Source of the DNA: Chlamydiota bacterium
GTDB lineage: Bacteria; Auribacterota; UBA3054; B51-G9
Assembly: GCA_030596365.1 (NCBI GenBank)
Contig: JAUVKG010000188.1
Span: 1 to 6,007 of the forward strand
DNA length: 6,007 nucleotides
Direction of reading: 5' to 3'
The notes below the pieces were generated by a model that was given only the letters and a program-made list of their open reading frames with translations, searched no databases and was not told the origin of the DNA. Position numbers and translations under genes: made by a program. Below, piece by piece: positions 1 through 4,919 of the stretch; position 1 is the first letter of the stretch; every line of letters starts with the position of its first letter.

Positions 1-16
1 TTACAGGGCTTGAAAA

Positions 17-93
17 TGGTGGGCCCAGTAGGACTTGAACCTACGACACACGGATTATGAGTCCGTTGCTCTAACCAACTGAGCTATGGGCCC
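17..93 (-). tRNA. tRNA with CAT anticodon (Ile2 or elongator Met)
   Basis: A complete 77-nt cloverleaf reads on the minus strand. The 7-bp acceptor stem is perfect (GGGCCCA at 87-93 with its complement at 21-27). The discriminator is A and the CCA end is encoded at 17-19. The D-arm is standard (AGCTCAGTTGGTTAGAGC), the anticodon stem is ACGGA/TCCGT, and the loop CTCATAA places CAT at 57-59. The T-arm contains GGTTCAAGTCC. It is not the initiator tRNA: it has a normal 1-72 pair and lacks the GGG/CCC anticodon stem. Elongator Met and lysidine-modified Ile2 share this anticodon. The G-rich acceptor looks more like Ile2, but this is only a preference; a tRNA-Met/Ile2 covariance model would decide. 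Confidence 0.97.
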
Positions 94-99
94 CCTTAA

Positions 100-136
100 A
101 TCGGTAATCGGTAATTTTACCACGCGACTCGCGTGG
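100..136. repeat. 7-bp direct repeat followed by a GC-rich palindrome
   Basis: Two tandem copies of ATCGGTA (100-113) run into a small hairpin (GGTAA 110-114 with TTACC 117-121). This overlaps a strong palindrome, CCACGCG/CGCGTGG (120-126 and 130-136), with a 3-nt loop. No T-tract follows on either side, so it is not an intrinsic terminator. It could be a REP-like dispersed palindrome or a structured tRNA precursor leader. It is far more GC-rich than its surroundings. Confidence 0.6.
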
Positions 137-166
137 CGGTACTCGGTAACAGGTTATTGCGTATAA

Positions 167-195
167 ATAATATCAAAATTGCTTTTTAATTGCAA
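167..195 (-). promoter_or_regulatory. Possible sigma-70 promoter for the CAT tRNA
   Basis: Reading toward the tRNA, TTGCAA (190-195, 4 of 6 to the -35 consensus) is followed after exactly 17 nt by TATTAT (167-172, 5 of 6 to the -10 consensus). Transcription would begin near 160, giving a precursor leader of about 67 nt that contains the palindrome at 120-136. The region is AT-rich, so a chance match is possible. The -35 box also falls in an inverted repeat (153-160 with 192-199, GTTATTGC). Confidence 0.35.
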
Positions 196-212
196 TAACT
201 AGCAGAAAGAAG

Positions 213-340
213 TGGAAGGCGGGAAGGTGGGAAGGTGGGAAGGTTGGAAGATGTGAAGGTTGGAAGGTTGGAAGGCTGGAAAGTTGGAAGGTTGGAAAGT
301 TGGAAGGTTGGAAGGTTGGAAGGTTGGAAGGTTGGAAGGT
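213..340. repeat. 8-bp minisatellite, 16 tandem units (TGGAAGGT)
   Basis: Sixteen contiguous 8-bp units fill this stretch exactly. The consensus is TGGAAGGT. The right half is nearly perfect (the last five copies are identical), while the left half carries substitutions such as GGGAAGGT, GTGAAGGT and TGGAAAGT. There are no indels, so the register is kept throughout. The strong purine/pyrimidine bias creates open frames on both strands (QPSNLPTF-like and EGWKVGRL-like repeats) that are artefacts of the repeat. The array sits in the non-coding space between the tRNA promoter and the glnN terminator. Confidence 0.95.
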
Positions 341-344
341 TTAA

Positions 345-406
345 AAACCTGTTTCTCCCATAACTCCCATATTTCCCATAACTCCTATTCATGTAAAGGC
401 AGGTTT
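345..406. repeat. 9-bp tandem array enclosed by a 7-bp inverted repeat
   Basis: Four degenerate 9-bp units (TCCCATAAC, TCCCATATT, TCCCATAAC, TCCTATTCA) occupy 356-391. They are enclosed by AAACCTG (345-351) and its complement CAGGTTT (400-406), so the array would sit in the loop of a weak stem. It follows the 8-bp minisatellite almost directly but has an unrelated unit and a different period. No gene is visible between here and the terminator. Confidence 0.65.
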
Positions 407-457
407 CTTCACTTAAAAATTATCAGTTTCATTAAAACTATTTAATTCGTTTTTACC

Positions 458-494
458 AAAAAAAAGCGGCGGAAAAATTCCCGCCGCCTTTTTT
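458..494 (-). terminator. Bidirectional intrinsic terminator downstream of glnN
   Basis: A perfect 7-bp GC stem (GCGGCGG 466-472 with CCGCCGC 481-487) with an 8-nt loop is flanked by eight A on the left (458-465) and six T on the right (489-494). It therefore has a U-tract in both orientations. It begins 28 nt past the glnN stop codon and should end glnN transcription. The reverse orientation would stop any transcript arriving from the repeat region. Confidence 0.9.
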
Positions 495-521
495 ATATTT
501 TTGCTTGACCCCTTAGCCAAA

Positions 522-2666
522 TTAATACGCGAAAAGTAATTCGCTGTACTTAGGTAATGGCCATTTTTCATCATCTACTTCTATTTCAAGTCCATCACAG
601 GCAGCTCTTACCGCATCCATATATTTAATCATATCAGATGTTTTCCCGGCAACAATTGCTTTATCTAAAAGCGCAATCGCTTTTGTTGCTTCATCAGCAT
701 ATTTGCCAATTTTAGTTAATTTAGCTTTTGCTGCTGCCTGTCCTGCTTTTACACCGATGTCTGTCAGCGATGCAACTGTATCAGCAAGTTCTGTAAGTTG
801 TTCGAGAGCGACTGGCAGAAGCATAGTTTTAGCGATATCTGAAGTAAGTTTTGCTTCTACATCAATAATCATGTCATATTGTTCTTTATAAACTTCGTAT
901 CTTGAAAGAACTTCAACTTTGCTTAGAATATTATATTTACCAAAAAGGTCAATACTCTTTTTGCTAATGAGGGCTTTTAATGCTTCCGGAGTTTTCTCCA
1001 GATTAGGGAGTCCGCGTTTTTTAGCTTCTATAAGCCATTCTTCTGTATATCCGTCACCATTAAAGAGGACTTTTTTATGTTTTTTAACAATATCACTAAG
1101 GATTTTCTGAAGAGTTTTATTGAAATCAGCTTTCTTAGCTTTTTCAAGCTTGGTCGCTATTTCATCCAATACTTCTGAAATTGCCGTGTTTAACACAACG
1201 TTAGGTCCTGAACAAGACTGTTGCGAACCAACCGCGCGAAACTCAAATTTGTTTCCGGTAAATGCAAATGGACTCGTTCTGTTACGGTCGGTAACATCTT
1301 TAGGCAGTTCCGGCATTGAATCAACTCCAATATTTAATACGTCCTGGGATTTAGAAGATTTAGCACCGCCTTTTTCAATCTGATTAATTATATCTGTCAA
1401 CTGCTCGCCAAGAAAAATTGATACAATCGCCGGAGGGGCCTCATTAGCGCCAAGGCGGTGATCATTTCCGGCAGTTGCAACTGTTGCGCGTAACAGATCA
1501 GCGTAAGTATCAACAGCTTTAATAATTGCGCAGATAAAAGTCAGGAATATTGCATTTTCATGTGGAGTTTTTCCCGGTTCAAGCAAGTTTTTGCCTTTTG
1601 GAGTAGCGATAGACCAGTTATTATGTTTACCGTTACCGTTAATTCCCGCGAAAGGTTTTTCGTGAAGAAGAGCCACCAAACCGTGCCTGTCAGCAACTGC
1701 TCTTAAAATCTCCATTACCATCATATTGTGGTCAGTAGCAAGATTTAGTGTTTCGTAAACACAAGCAATCTCAAATTCCGCAGGGGCAACTTCGTTATGA
1801 CGGGTCTTTGCAGGAATGGCGAGCTTCCAAAGTTCTTTGTCCACTTCTTCCATACAGGCGATAATTCTTGACTTAATAGCGCCAAAATAATGGTCATCCA
1901 TTTGTTGATGCTTTGCCGGAACATTACCGAATAAAGTACGGCCGGCCTGAATTAAATCAGGACGCGCGAGTGAAAGTTCTTTATCAACAAGAAAATATTC
2001 CTGTTCGGCGCCGAGAGTAGTAAGCGCCATACCGTCGCTGTCTTTTCCAAAGCAAGCGAGAACACGTTTAGCCTGTTTTGATATAGCCTGCATAGATCTA
2101 AGCAGAGGTGTTTTTTTATCAAGCGCTTCTCCTGTGTAAGAACAGAAAGCTGTAGGAATACAAAGAGTAGCGCCTGCTCGTGATCTTTTAATAAATGCCG
2201 GACTTGTCGGATCCCAGGCTGTATATCCGCGGGCTTCAAATGTAGCTCTTATTCCGCCGCTCGGAAAACTTGACGCATCAGGTTCTCCCTGTACAAGTTC
2301 TTTGCCGGAAAAGTTCAAAATAACTCCGCCTTCGCCATCAGGATCAATAAAAGAATCATGTTTTTCGGCGGTAGAACCTGTTAATGGCTGGAACCAGTGA
2401 GTGTAATGAGTAGCGCCTTTAGCGATTGCCCAGTTTTTCATAGCTCCTGCAACGACGTCAGCGATATCGTTTTCAAGAATTTTACCTTTTCTAATAGTAG
2501 CGCTGAGTTTTTTATAGATAGCTTTAGGCAAAACTTTTTTCATAGTTTTAAGCGTAAAAGCATTTTCGCCATAGATGTCCCCGATATTTACCGACTCGGT
2601 AAATTCAAGGTCCGGATTTCTTGCCGCGATGCTGGCAACGGCATTTTTTCTGATAATACTGCTCAT
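522..2666 (-). CDS. glnN: Type III glutamine synthetase (GlnN)
   Basis: This is an ATP-dependent glutamate-ammonia ligase of the GSIII family, a cytoplasmic enzyme that makes glutamine during ammonia assimilation. Its 714 residues match the GSIII size (about 700-730) and are far longer than GSI or GSII. Visible landmarks are the N-terminal GSIII segment with YGENAF (32-37), GAEQEYFLVD (219-228, metal-binding glutamates), NEVAPAEFEIACVYE (291-305), NGNGKHNNWS (343-352, glutamate/ATP site), AGNDHRLGANEAPPAI (399-414) and NRTSPFAFTGNKFEFR (462-477). The C-terminal third is the helical extension typical of GSIII. The ATG start is supported by AGGA (2672-2675), 5 nt upstream. It is transcribed alone, from a likely sigma-54 promoter at 2735-2751, and ends at the hairpin 458-494. 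No frameshift or missing catalytic motif was seen. Confidence 0.98.
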   Translation of the reverse strand: MSSIIRKNAVASIAARNPDLEFTESVNIGDIYGENAFTLKTMKKVLPKAIYKKLSATIRKGKILENDIADVVAGAMKNWAIAKGATHYTHWFQPLTGSTAEKHDSFIDPDGEGGVILNFSGKELVQGEPDASSFPSGGIRATFEARGYTAWDPTSPAFIKRSRAGATLCIPTAFCSYTGEALDKKTPLLRSMQAISKQAKRVLACFGKDSDGMALTTLGAEQEYFLVDKELSLARPDLIQAGRTLFGNVPAKHQQMDDHYFGAIKSRIIACMEEVDKELWKLAIPAKTRHNEVAPAEFEIACVYETLNLATDHNMMVMEILRAVADRHGLVALLHEKPFAGINGNGKHNNWSIATPKGKNLLEPGKTPHENAIFLTFICAIIKAVDTYADLLRATVATAGNDHRLGANEAPPAIVSIFLGEQLTDIINQIEKGGAKSSKSQDVLNIGVDSMPELPKDVTDRNRTSPFAFTGNKFEFRAVGSQQSCSGPNVVLNTAISEVLDEIATKLEKAKKADFNKTLQKILSDIVKKHKKVLFNGDGYTEEWLIEAKKRGLPNLEKTPEALKALISKKSIDLFGKYNILSKVEVLSRYEVYKEQYDMIIDVEAKLTSDIAKTMLLPVALEQLTELADTVASLTDIGVKAGQAAAKAKLTKIGKYADEATKAIALLDKAIVAGKTSDMIKYMDAVRAACDGLEIEVDDEKWPLPKYSELLFAY

Positions 2667-2734
2667 AATTTTCCTTTTTTGTTATTTATTTATTTAATTA
2701 TATTCTATATTAATTATAAAAGTTTATATTATAT

Positions 2735-2751
2735 AGCAATAATTATGCCAA
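2735..2751 (-). promoter_or_regulatory. Sigma-54 (-24/-12) promoter for glnN
   Basis: The minus strand reads TTGGCATAATTATTGCT. The invariant GG and GC doublets are separated by exactly 10 nt, as RpoN requires. The flanks also match the family consensus (TTGGCA at -24, TTGCT at -12). Transcription should start near 2724, leaving a leader of roughly 57 nt before the glnN ATG. Sigma-54 control of glutamine synthetase is a known pattern in other bacteria (the glnA promoters of enterics). A TATAAT at 2728-2733 overlaps it but lacks a good -35 box. Confidence 0.72.
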
Positions 2752-2895
2752 TAACTTTGTCATGCATTGAGTTGTGCTGCATTTGCAAGCGATAATATAC
2801 CAAAAGTAAAACAGGAGCGTAACAAATGTATGCTCGAACTCATATCCAATGTTAGTTAGCCACATTTCTAAACGATATTTCATATTATATGTAAA

Positions 2896-2914
2896 ATTTG
2901 CTTTCAAAGCAAAT
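2896..2914. promoter_or_regulatory. Perfect 19-bp palindrome, candidate activator site
   Basis: ATTTGCTTT and its exact complement AAAGCAAAT flank a single central C, giving a 9+1+9 dyad. It lies about 170-190 bp upstream of the predicted sigma-54 start site of glnN. That distance suits an enhancer for a sigma-54 activator of the NtrC type, although the bases do not match the enteric NtrC consensus (GCACC-N5-GGTGC). It could equally be an operator for another homodimeric regulator. The function is inferred from symmetry and position only. Confidence 0.45.
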
Positions 2915-2953
2915 ATATGTCGCTTCGTATCCACTATAATGTAGGGTTTCATC

Positions 2954-2999
2954 CGCAAAGCTACATTTTCGTAGGTTTTGGAGCTTGCGTCAATTTTTT
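2954..2999 (+). terminator. Terminator-like hairpin upstream of rnfB
   Basis: CGCAAAGCT (2954-2962) can pair with AGCTTGCG (2982-2989) with one bulged A, and a run of six T follows at 2994-2999. An alternative inner stem, CTAC/GTAG (2961-2964 with 2971-2974), overlaps it. It would stop plus-strand transcription coming from the glnN side before the rnfB promoter. The long loop and the bulge make it weak. Confidence 0.25.
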
Positions 3000-3019
3000 A
3001 ACCACACAAAACTAATTTT

Positions 3020-3044
3020 AAATTCATCACAACGGGATGAATTT
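3020..3044. promoter_or_regulatory. 9-bp inverted repeat just upstream of the rnfB -35 box
   Basis: AAATTCATC (3020-3028) and GATGAATTT (3036-3044) are exact complements around a 7-nt spacer. The repeat ends 13 bp before the -35 hexamer at 3058. That is a usual place for an activator site, and could also suit a repressor of the rnfB promoter. No known regulator consensus is recognised. Confidence 0.4.
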
Positions 3045-3057
3045 TCTCAGCTTACTG

Positions 3058-3086
3058 TTGACACTATTATTCTCTTTTGATAAAAT
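3058..3086 (+). promoter_or_regulatory. Sigma-70 promoter for rnfB and the DUF4404 gene
   Basis: A perfect TTGACA (3058-3063) is followed after exactly 17 nt by TAAAAT (3081-3086, 5 of 6 to TATAAT). Transcription would start near 3093, about 42 nt before the rnfB ATG. This is the best sigma-70 promoter in the window. The following gene is only 12 nt behind rnfB and has no promoter of its own, so both should be read from here. Confidence 0.8.
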
Positions 3087-3134
3087 TAAAAAAGAAAAAT
3101 ATTTATTCGTAACTTAATTTAAATAGATTATATT

Positions 3135-3977
3135 ATGTGGCTCTTTCCTTTAATTTGTATGGGTGCTCTCGGTATCGCTTTCGGTGCAGGACTGGCTTAT
3201 GCCTCAAAAAAATTCGCTGTTGAAATTGACCCTAAAGTAGAAGCTTTGACAAATATTCTGCCGGGAGCAAATTGCGGCGCATGCGGTTATCCCGGCTGTT
3301 CGGGTTACGCTTCTGCCGTTGCATCCGGTGAAGCCGAACCTAATTTATGTTCTCCGGGCGGTGCGGAAACGATAGATAAAATAGCTGAAATTCTTGGCGT
3401 TGAAGTTACATCGGCAGAACCAAAAACCGCTTTTATTAATTGCGCGGGTGCAAAAGACGCGGTAAAAGATTCAATTTATGCCGGAGTACAGTCATGCGCT
3501 CTTGCGGCTTTGATTAGCAAAGGGCCTCACGCGTGTAAAAATGCCTGCCTTATGATGGGCGATTGCATGGATGTATGTCAGTTCGACGCAATTACCTGGT
3601 CACCGGGTCAAATCCCTGTTATAATTGAAGAGAAATGCACCGCATGCGGTAAATGCGTGCAAATTTGCGCAAAAGGTATTATCAAAATGAGACCGAAATC
3701 AAAACGCGTTCTCGTTTTATGTTCCTCGGAAGATAAAGGCGGTGCGGCGAGAAAAGCTTGTAAAGTCGCTTGTATTGCCTGTACGAAATGCGTTAAAGAG
3801 TGTCCTGTAGATGCTATCAGAATTGAAAATAATCATGCGATAATTGATACTGAAAAATGTATTTTATGCGGCAAATGCGTTCCTGTTTGTCCTACAAACG
3901 CGATATGGGACGGTCGTCCTCCGAAAAAGACTGCAAAAAGCAACAATGTTGTAATTAATGAAGTTTTAAACTCATAA
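3135..3977 (+). CDS. rnfB: RnfB-type membrane-anchored polyferredoxin
   Basis: A 280-residue protein of the RnfB family, the ferredoxin-facing electron-entry subunit of the Rnf ferredoxin:NAD+ oxidoreductase at the inner membrane. Residues 1-24 form an N-terminal membrane anchor. A 4Fe-4S domain follows with ANCGACGYPGC and cysteines 47, 50, 55 and 72. Four further clusters are suggested by C134/C138/C144/C148, C168/C171/C174/C178, C213/C216/C219/C223 (ECPVDAI) and C242/C245/C248/C252 (VCPTNAI). Extra ferredoxin repeats are usual in RnfB from many anaerobes. The start is fixed by the membrane segment; no Shine-Dalgarno sequence is visible, only A/T-rich leader. The gene after it is DUF4404, not rnfC, D, G, E or A, so it may be a solo copy or its partners lie elsewhere. 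The family call is firm; membership in a working Rnf complex is not shown. Confidence 0.92.
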   Translation: MWLFPLICMGALGIAFGAGLAYASKKFAVEIDPKVEALTNILPGANCGACGYPGCSGYASAVASGEAEPNLCSPGGAETIDKIAEILGVEVTSAEPKTAFINCAGAKDAVKDSIYAGVQSCALAALISKGPHACKNACLMMGDCMDVCQFDAITWSPGQIPVIIEEKCTACGKCVQICAKGIIKMRPKSKRVLVLCSSEDKGGAARKACKVACIACTKCVKECPVDAIRIENNHAIIDTEKCILCGKCVPVCPTNAIWDGRPPKKTAKSNNVVINEVLNS

Positions 3978-3989
3978 CACAAAATAATA

Positions 3990-4262
3990 ATGAAAGAAAT
4001 TACACCTGAAAATCAATTTCACGACACGCTTTTTAAATTGTCTGAGCAATTACAAAAAGTAGAGTCTGTTTCTATTGACGATAAAACTTTAAAGTTACTC
4101 GAATCAGTTAAAGAAAAAACTCAACATTTAGTCGAAGAAACTAAACACTCTGATACAGATTCTACTTTCGCTGATGCGGTTGAACATTTTGAAGATACAC
4201 ATCCTGATTTGACAGCTACATTAAGAGATGTGATTAATATGCTTAACAATATTGGAATATAG
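3990..4262 (+). CDS. DUF4404 family protein
   Basis: A 90-residue acidic protein whose C-terminal half closely fits the DUF4404 pattern: an acidic helix, then HFEDTHPDLTATLRDVINML ending in NNIGI (residues 66-90). The usual family form is F-E-x-S/T-H-P, an amphipathic helix, and a terminal G-I. The length matches the family (about 90). There is no signal peptide or membrane segment, so it is probably cytoplasmic and largely helical. Its role is unknown. It starts 12 nt after the rnfB stop codon and so is probably co-transcribed with it. Like rnfB it lacks a recognisable ribosome binding site. It is the last gene before the terminator at 4419-4442. Confidence 0.85.
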   Translation: MKEITPENQFHDTLFKLSEQLQKVESVSIDDKTLKLLESVKEKTQHLVEETKHSDTDSTFADAVEHFEDTHPDLTATLRDVINMLNNIGI

Positions 4263-4300
4263 TTGGGAAGAAGTTATTGGTTATTAGTGAATGGTGAGTA

Positions 4301-4371
4301 GTCAAGTCGTGAGTAGTGAGTCGTGAATAGTCAAGTCGTGAGTAGTCAAGTCGTGAGTCGTGAAAGGTCGG
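4301..4371. repeat. 15-bp interrupted tandem repeat (GTCAAGTCGTGAGTA)
   Basis: The unit GTCAAGTCGTGAGTA occurs at 4301-4315 and 4330-4344, with a one-base variant at 4345-4359. A related 14-bp copy (GTGAGTCGTGAATA) lies at 4316-4329 and fragments run on to about 4371. Shorter GTGA(A/G)TAGT words upstream from about 4288 suggest growth from a GTGAGTAGT-like seed. It is non-coding and lies in the 3' untranslated part of the rnfB transcript. Confidence 0.85.
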
Positions 4372-4375
4372 AATA

Positions 4376-4417
4376 TCTTTGACTTTTGATCTTAGACTTT
4401 TAACTTTTAACTTTTGA
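4376..4417. repeat. 7-bp tandem array (CTTTTRA), six units
   Basis: Six degenerate 7-bp units follow without gaps: TCTTTGA, CTTTTGA, TCTTAGA, CTTTTAA, CTTTTAA, CTTTTGA. The array ends next to the stem of the terminator at 4419. Its unit is unrelated to the 15-bp repeat just before it. Confidence 0.75.
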
Positions 4418-4418
4418 C

Positions 4419-4442
4419 CCCCGCCTGTGGCGGGGTATTTTT
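4419..4442 (+). terminator. Intrinsic terminator of the rnfB-DUF4404 unit
   Basis: A perfect 7-bp stem CCCCGCC/GGCGGGG (4419-4425 and 4429-4435) with a TGT loop is followed by TATTTTT. The minus strand has no good T-run after the stem, so it mainly serves the plus strand. It ends four bases before the 3' end of the convergent tRNA-Leu and about 155 bp after the DUF4404 stop codon, the interval being simple repeats. Confidence 0.85.
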
Positions 4443-4445
4443 ATT

Positions 4446-4532
4446 TGGTGCCGAAGAAAGGACTCGAACCTTCACAGGGTTGCCCCCACTGCGACCTGAA
4501 CGCAGCGCGTCTACCAATTCCGCCACTTCGGC
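4446..4532 (-). tRNA. tRNA-Leu (anticodon CAG)
   Basis: An 87-nt class II tRNA on the minus strand. The 7-bp acceptor stem GCCGAAG/CTTCGGC is perfect, the discriminator is A, and CCA is encoded at 4446-4448. The anticodon stem CTGCG/CGCAG holds the loop TTCAGGT with CAG at 4496-4498. The long variable arm (TGGGGGCAACCC region) and the D-arm (GTGGCGGAATTGGTAGACGC) are typical of leucine tRNAs. It decodes CUG. Confidence 0.97.
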
Positions 4533-4537
4533 AATAT

Positions 4538-4566
4538 ATTATATAGTGACTGACCGAAAAGCTCAA
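4538..4566 (-). promoter_or_regulatory. Promoter of tRNA-Leu overlapping the inverted-repeat element
   Basis: TTGAGC (4561-4566, 4 of 6 to the -35 consensus), a spacer of exactly 17 nt, and a perfect TATAAT (4538-4543) point at the tRNA, whose first base lies 6 nt past the -10 box. Transcription would start at or just beside the mature 5' end. The -35 box and nearly all the spacer lie inside the terminal repeat of the element at 4540-4748, and the -10 box spans its boundary. Confidence 0.65.
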
Positions 4567-4748
4567 AATTTGCATCTTTGACCGATAAATCGGCGATGCC
4601 TCTTTTGGCGTCATGATTCTTAAAATCCTTTATCCATGCCCCAACCGGAACGTCCGGTTCGAGATAAGATGAACGCAGGATTTTAAGAATCCTACCATCC
4701 AAAATAAGCTTCGTCCAAAAAATGAGGTTTTCGGTCAGGCACTATATA
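4540..4748. mobile_element. MITE-like element with nested inverted repeats
   Basis: The ends are 26-bp inverted repeats (4540-4565 and 4723-4748) matching at 24 positions. Their shared core is CTGACCGAAAA. The outermost TATATA is self-complementary. The element may therefore be 209 bp without a target duplication, or 197 bp (4546-4742) with 20-bp ends and a TATATA duplication. Inside are a perfect 15-bp inverted repeat (4615-4629 with 4677-4691, GATTCTTAAAATCCT) and a central hairpin AACCGGA/TCCGGTT (4643-4649, 4653-4659), all nearly concentric. A side hairpin lies at 4572-4599 (GCATC, CCGAT). No transposase fits in this length, so it would be a non-autonomous element. The family is not identified and mobility is inferred from structure. 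Confidence 0.6.
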
Positions 4749-4788
4749 GCGTAAGTATTATACAAAACTGTCTTTTGAGTTGCAAGAT

Positions 4789-4841
4789 GGAAATAGGGAA
4801 TGGAATGATGGAATGATGGATTAATGGATTGATGGAGTAAG
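4789..4841. repeat. 8-bp array (GGAATGAT type)
   Basis: Five in-register 8-bp units at 4802-4841 (GGAATGAT twice, GGATTAAT, GGATTGAT, GGAGTAAG) are preceded by a related GGAAATAG and a partial unit. The unit is close to the reverse complement of the array at 4920-4967. The 78 bp between the two arrays contain no gene or signal that I recognise. Confidence 0.8.
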
Positions 4842-4919
4842 TCGCGTTTCCCAGTGCAAGCAAGCGTCTAATCAAAAACTCCTAATAAAGTAATGCACCC
4901 AACGTGATCATCCACGGCT

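Larger units (their letters stand above)
2667..3134. other. Divergent glnN/rnfB control region
   Basis: This 468-bp spacer separates the two divergent transcripts. The part next to glnN (2667-2735) is almost pure A/T and forms its leader. Around 2760-2990 base composition is more balanced. That part holds a weak dyad (ATGCA 2762-2766, TGCAT 2778-2782), a perfect 19-bp palindrome (2896-2914) and a terminator-like hairpin (2954-2999). The right end carries the rnfB promoter and an inverted repeat. The balanced composition, and a minus-strand reading frame ending inside the sigma-54 site, leave open an eroded gene or element remnant, but no known family is recognised. Confidence 0.6.

Noticed and set aside
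213..391. CRISPR-like array
   Set aside because: The repeats are 8-9 bp and contiguous, with no spacers, no 25-40-bp repeat units and no cas genes nearby.
186..445. Open frames on both strands across the 8-bp array
   Set aside because: Their proteins are just the translated minisatellite (an 8-bp unit gives an 8-residue repeat in any frame), with no start signals or flanking domain.
2728..2733. TATAAT as a sigma-70 -10 box for glnN
   Set aside because: No acceptable -35 hexamer exists at 16-18 nt; TTGGCA is only 12 nt away and is better explained as the -24 element.
703..2795. Several frames of 60-130 codons overlapping glnN (plus strand and 1952-2239 minus)
   Set aside because: glnN is complete and strongly conserved across the whole stretch; these are shadow frames with no recognisable domains.
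2813..2856. Nine-codon plus-strand frame starting at 2827 behind AGGAG (2813-2817)
   Set aside because: It is too short to assess, has no promoter upstream and leads to no gene; chance is the simplest explanation.
2743..2958. Minus-strand frame of about 70 codons in the divergent spacer, with an internal ATG at 2950-2952
   Set aside because: It ends inside the sigma-54 element, overlaps the 19-bp palindrome, has no ribosome binding site, and the protein is not recognised. An eroded gene remnant cannot be excluded, but it is not supported as a gene.
4511..4702. Minus-strand frame spanning the inverted-repeat element and part of tRNA-Leu
   Set aside because: It begins at TTG without a ribosome binding site, runs into a tRNA gene, and is built from the inverted repeats.
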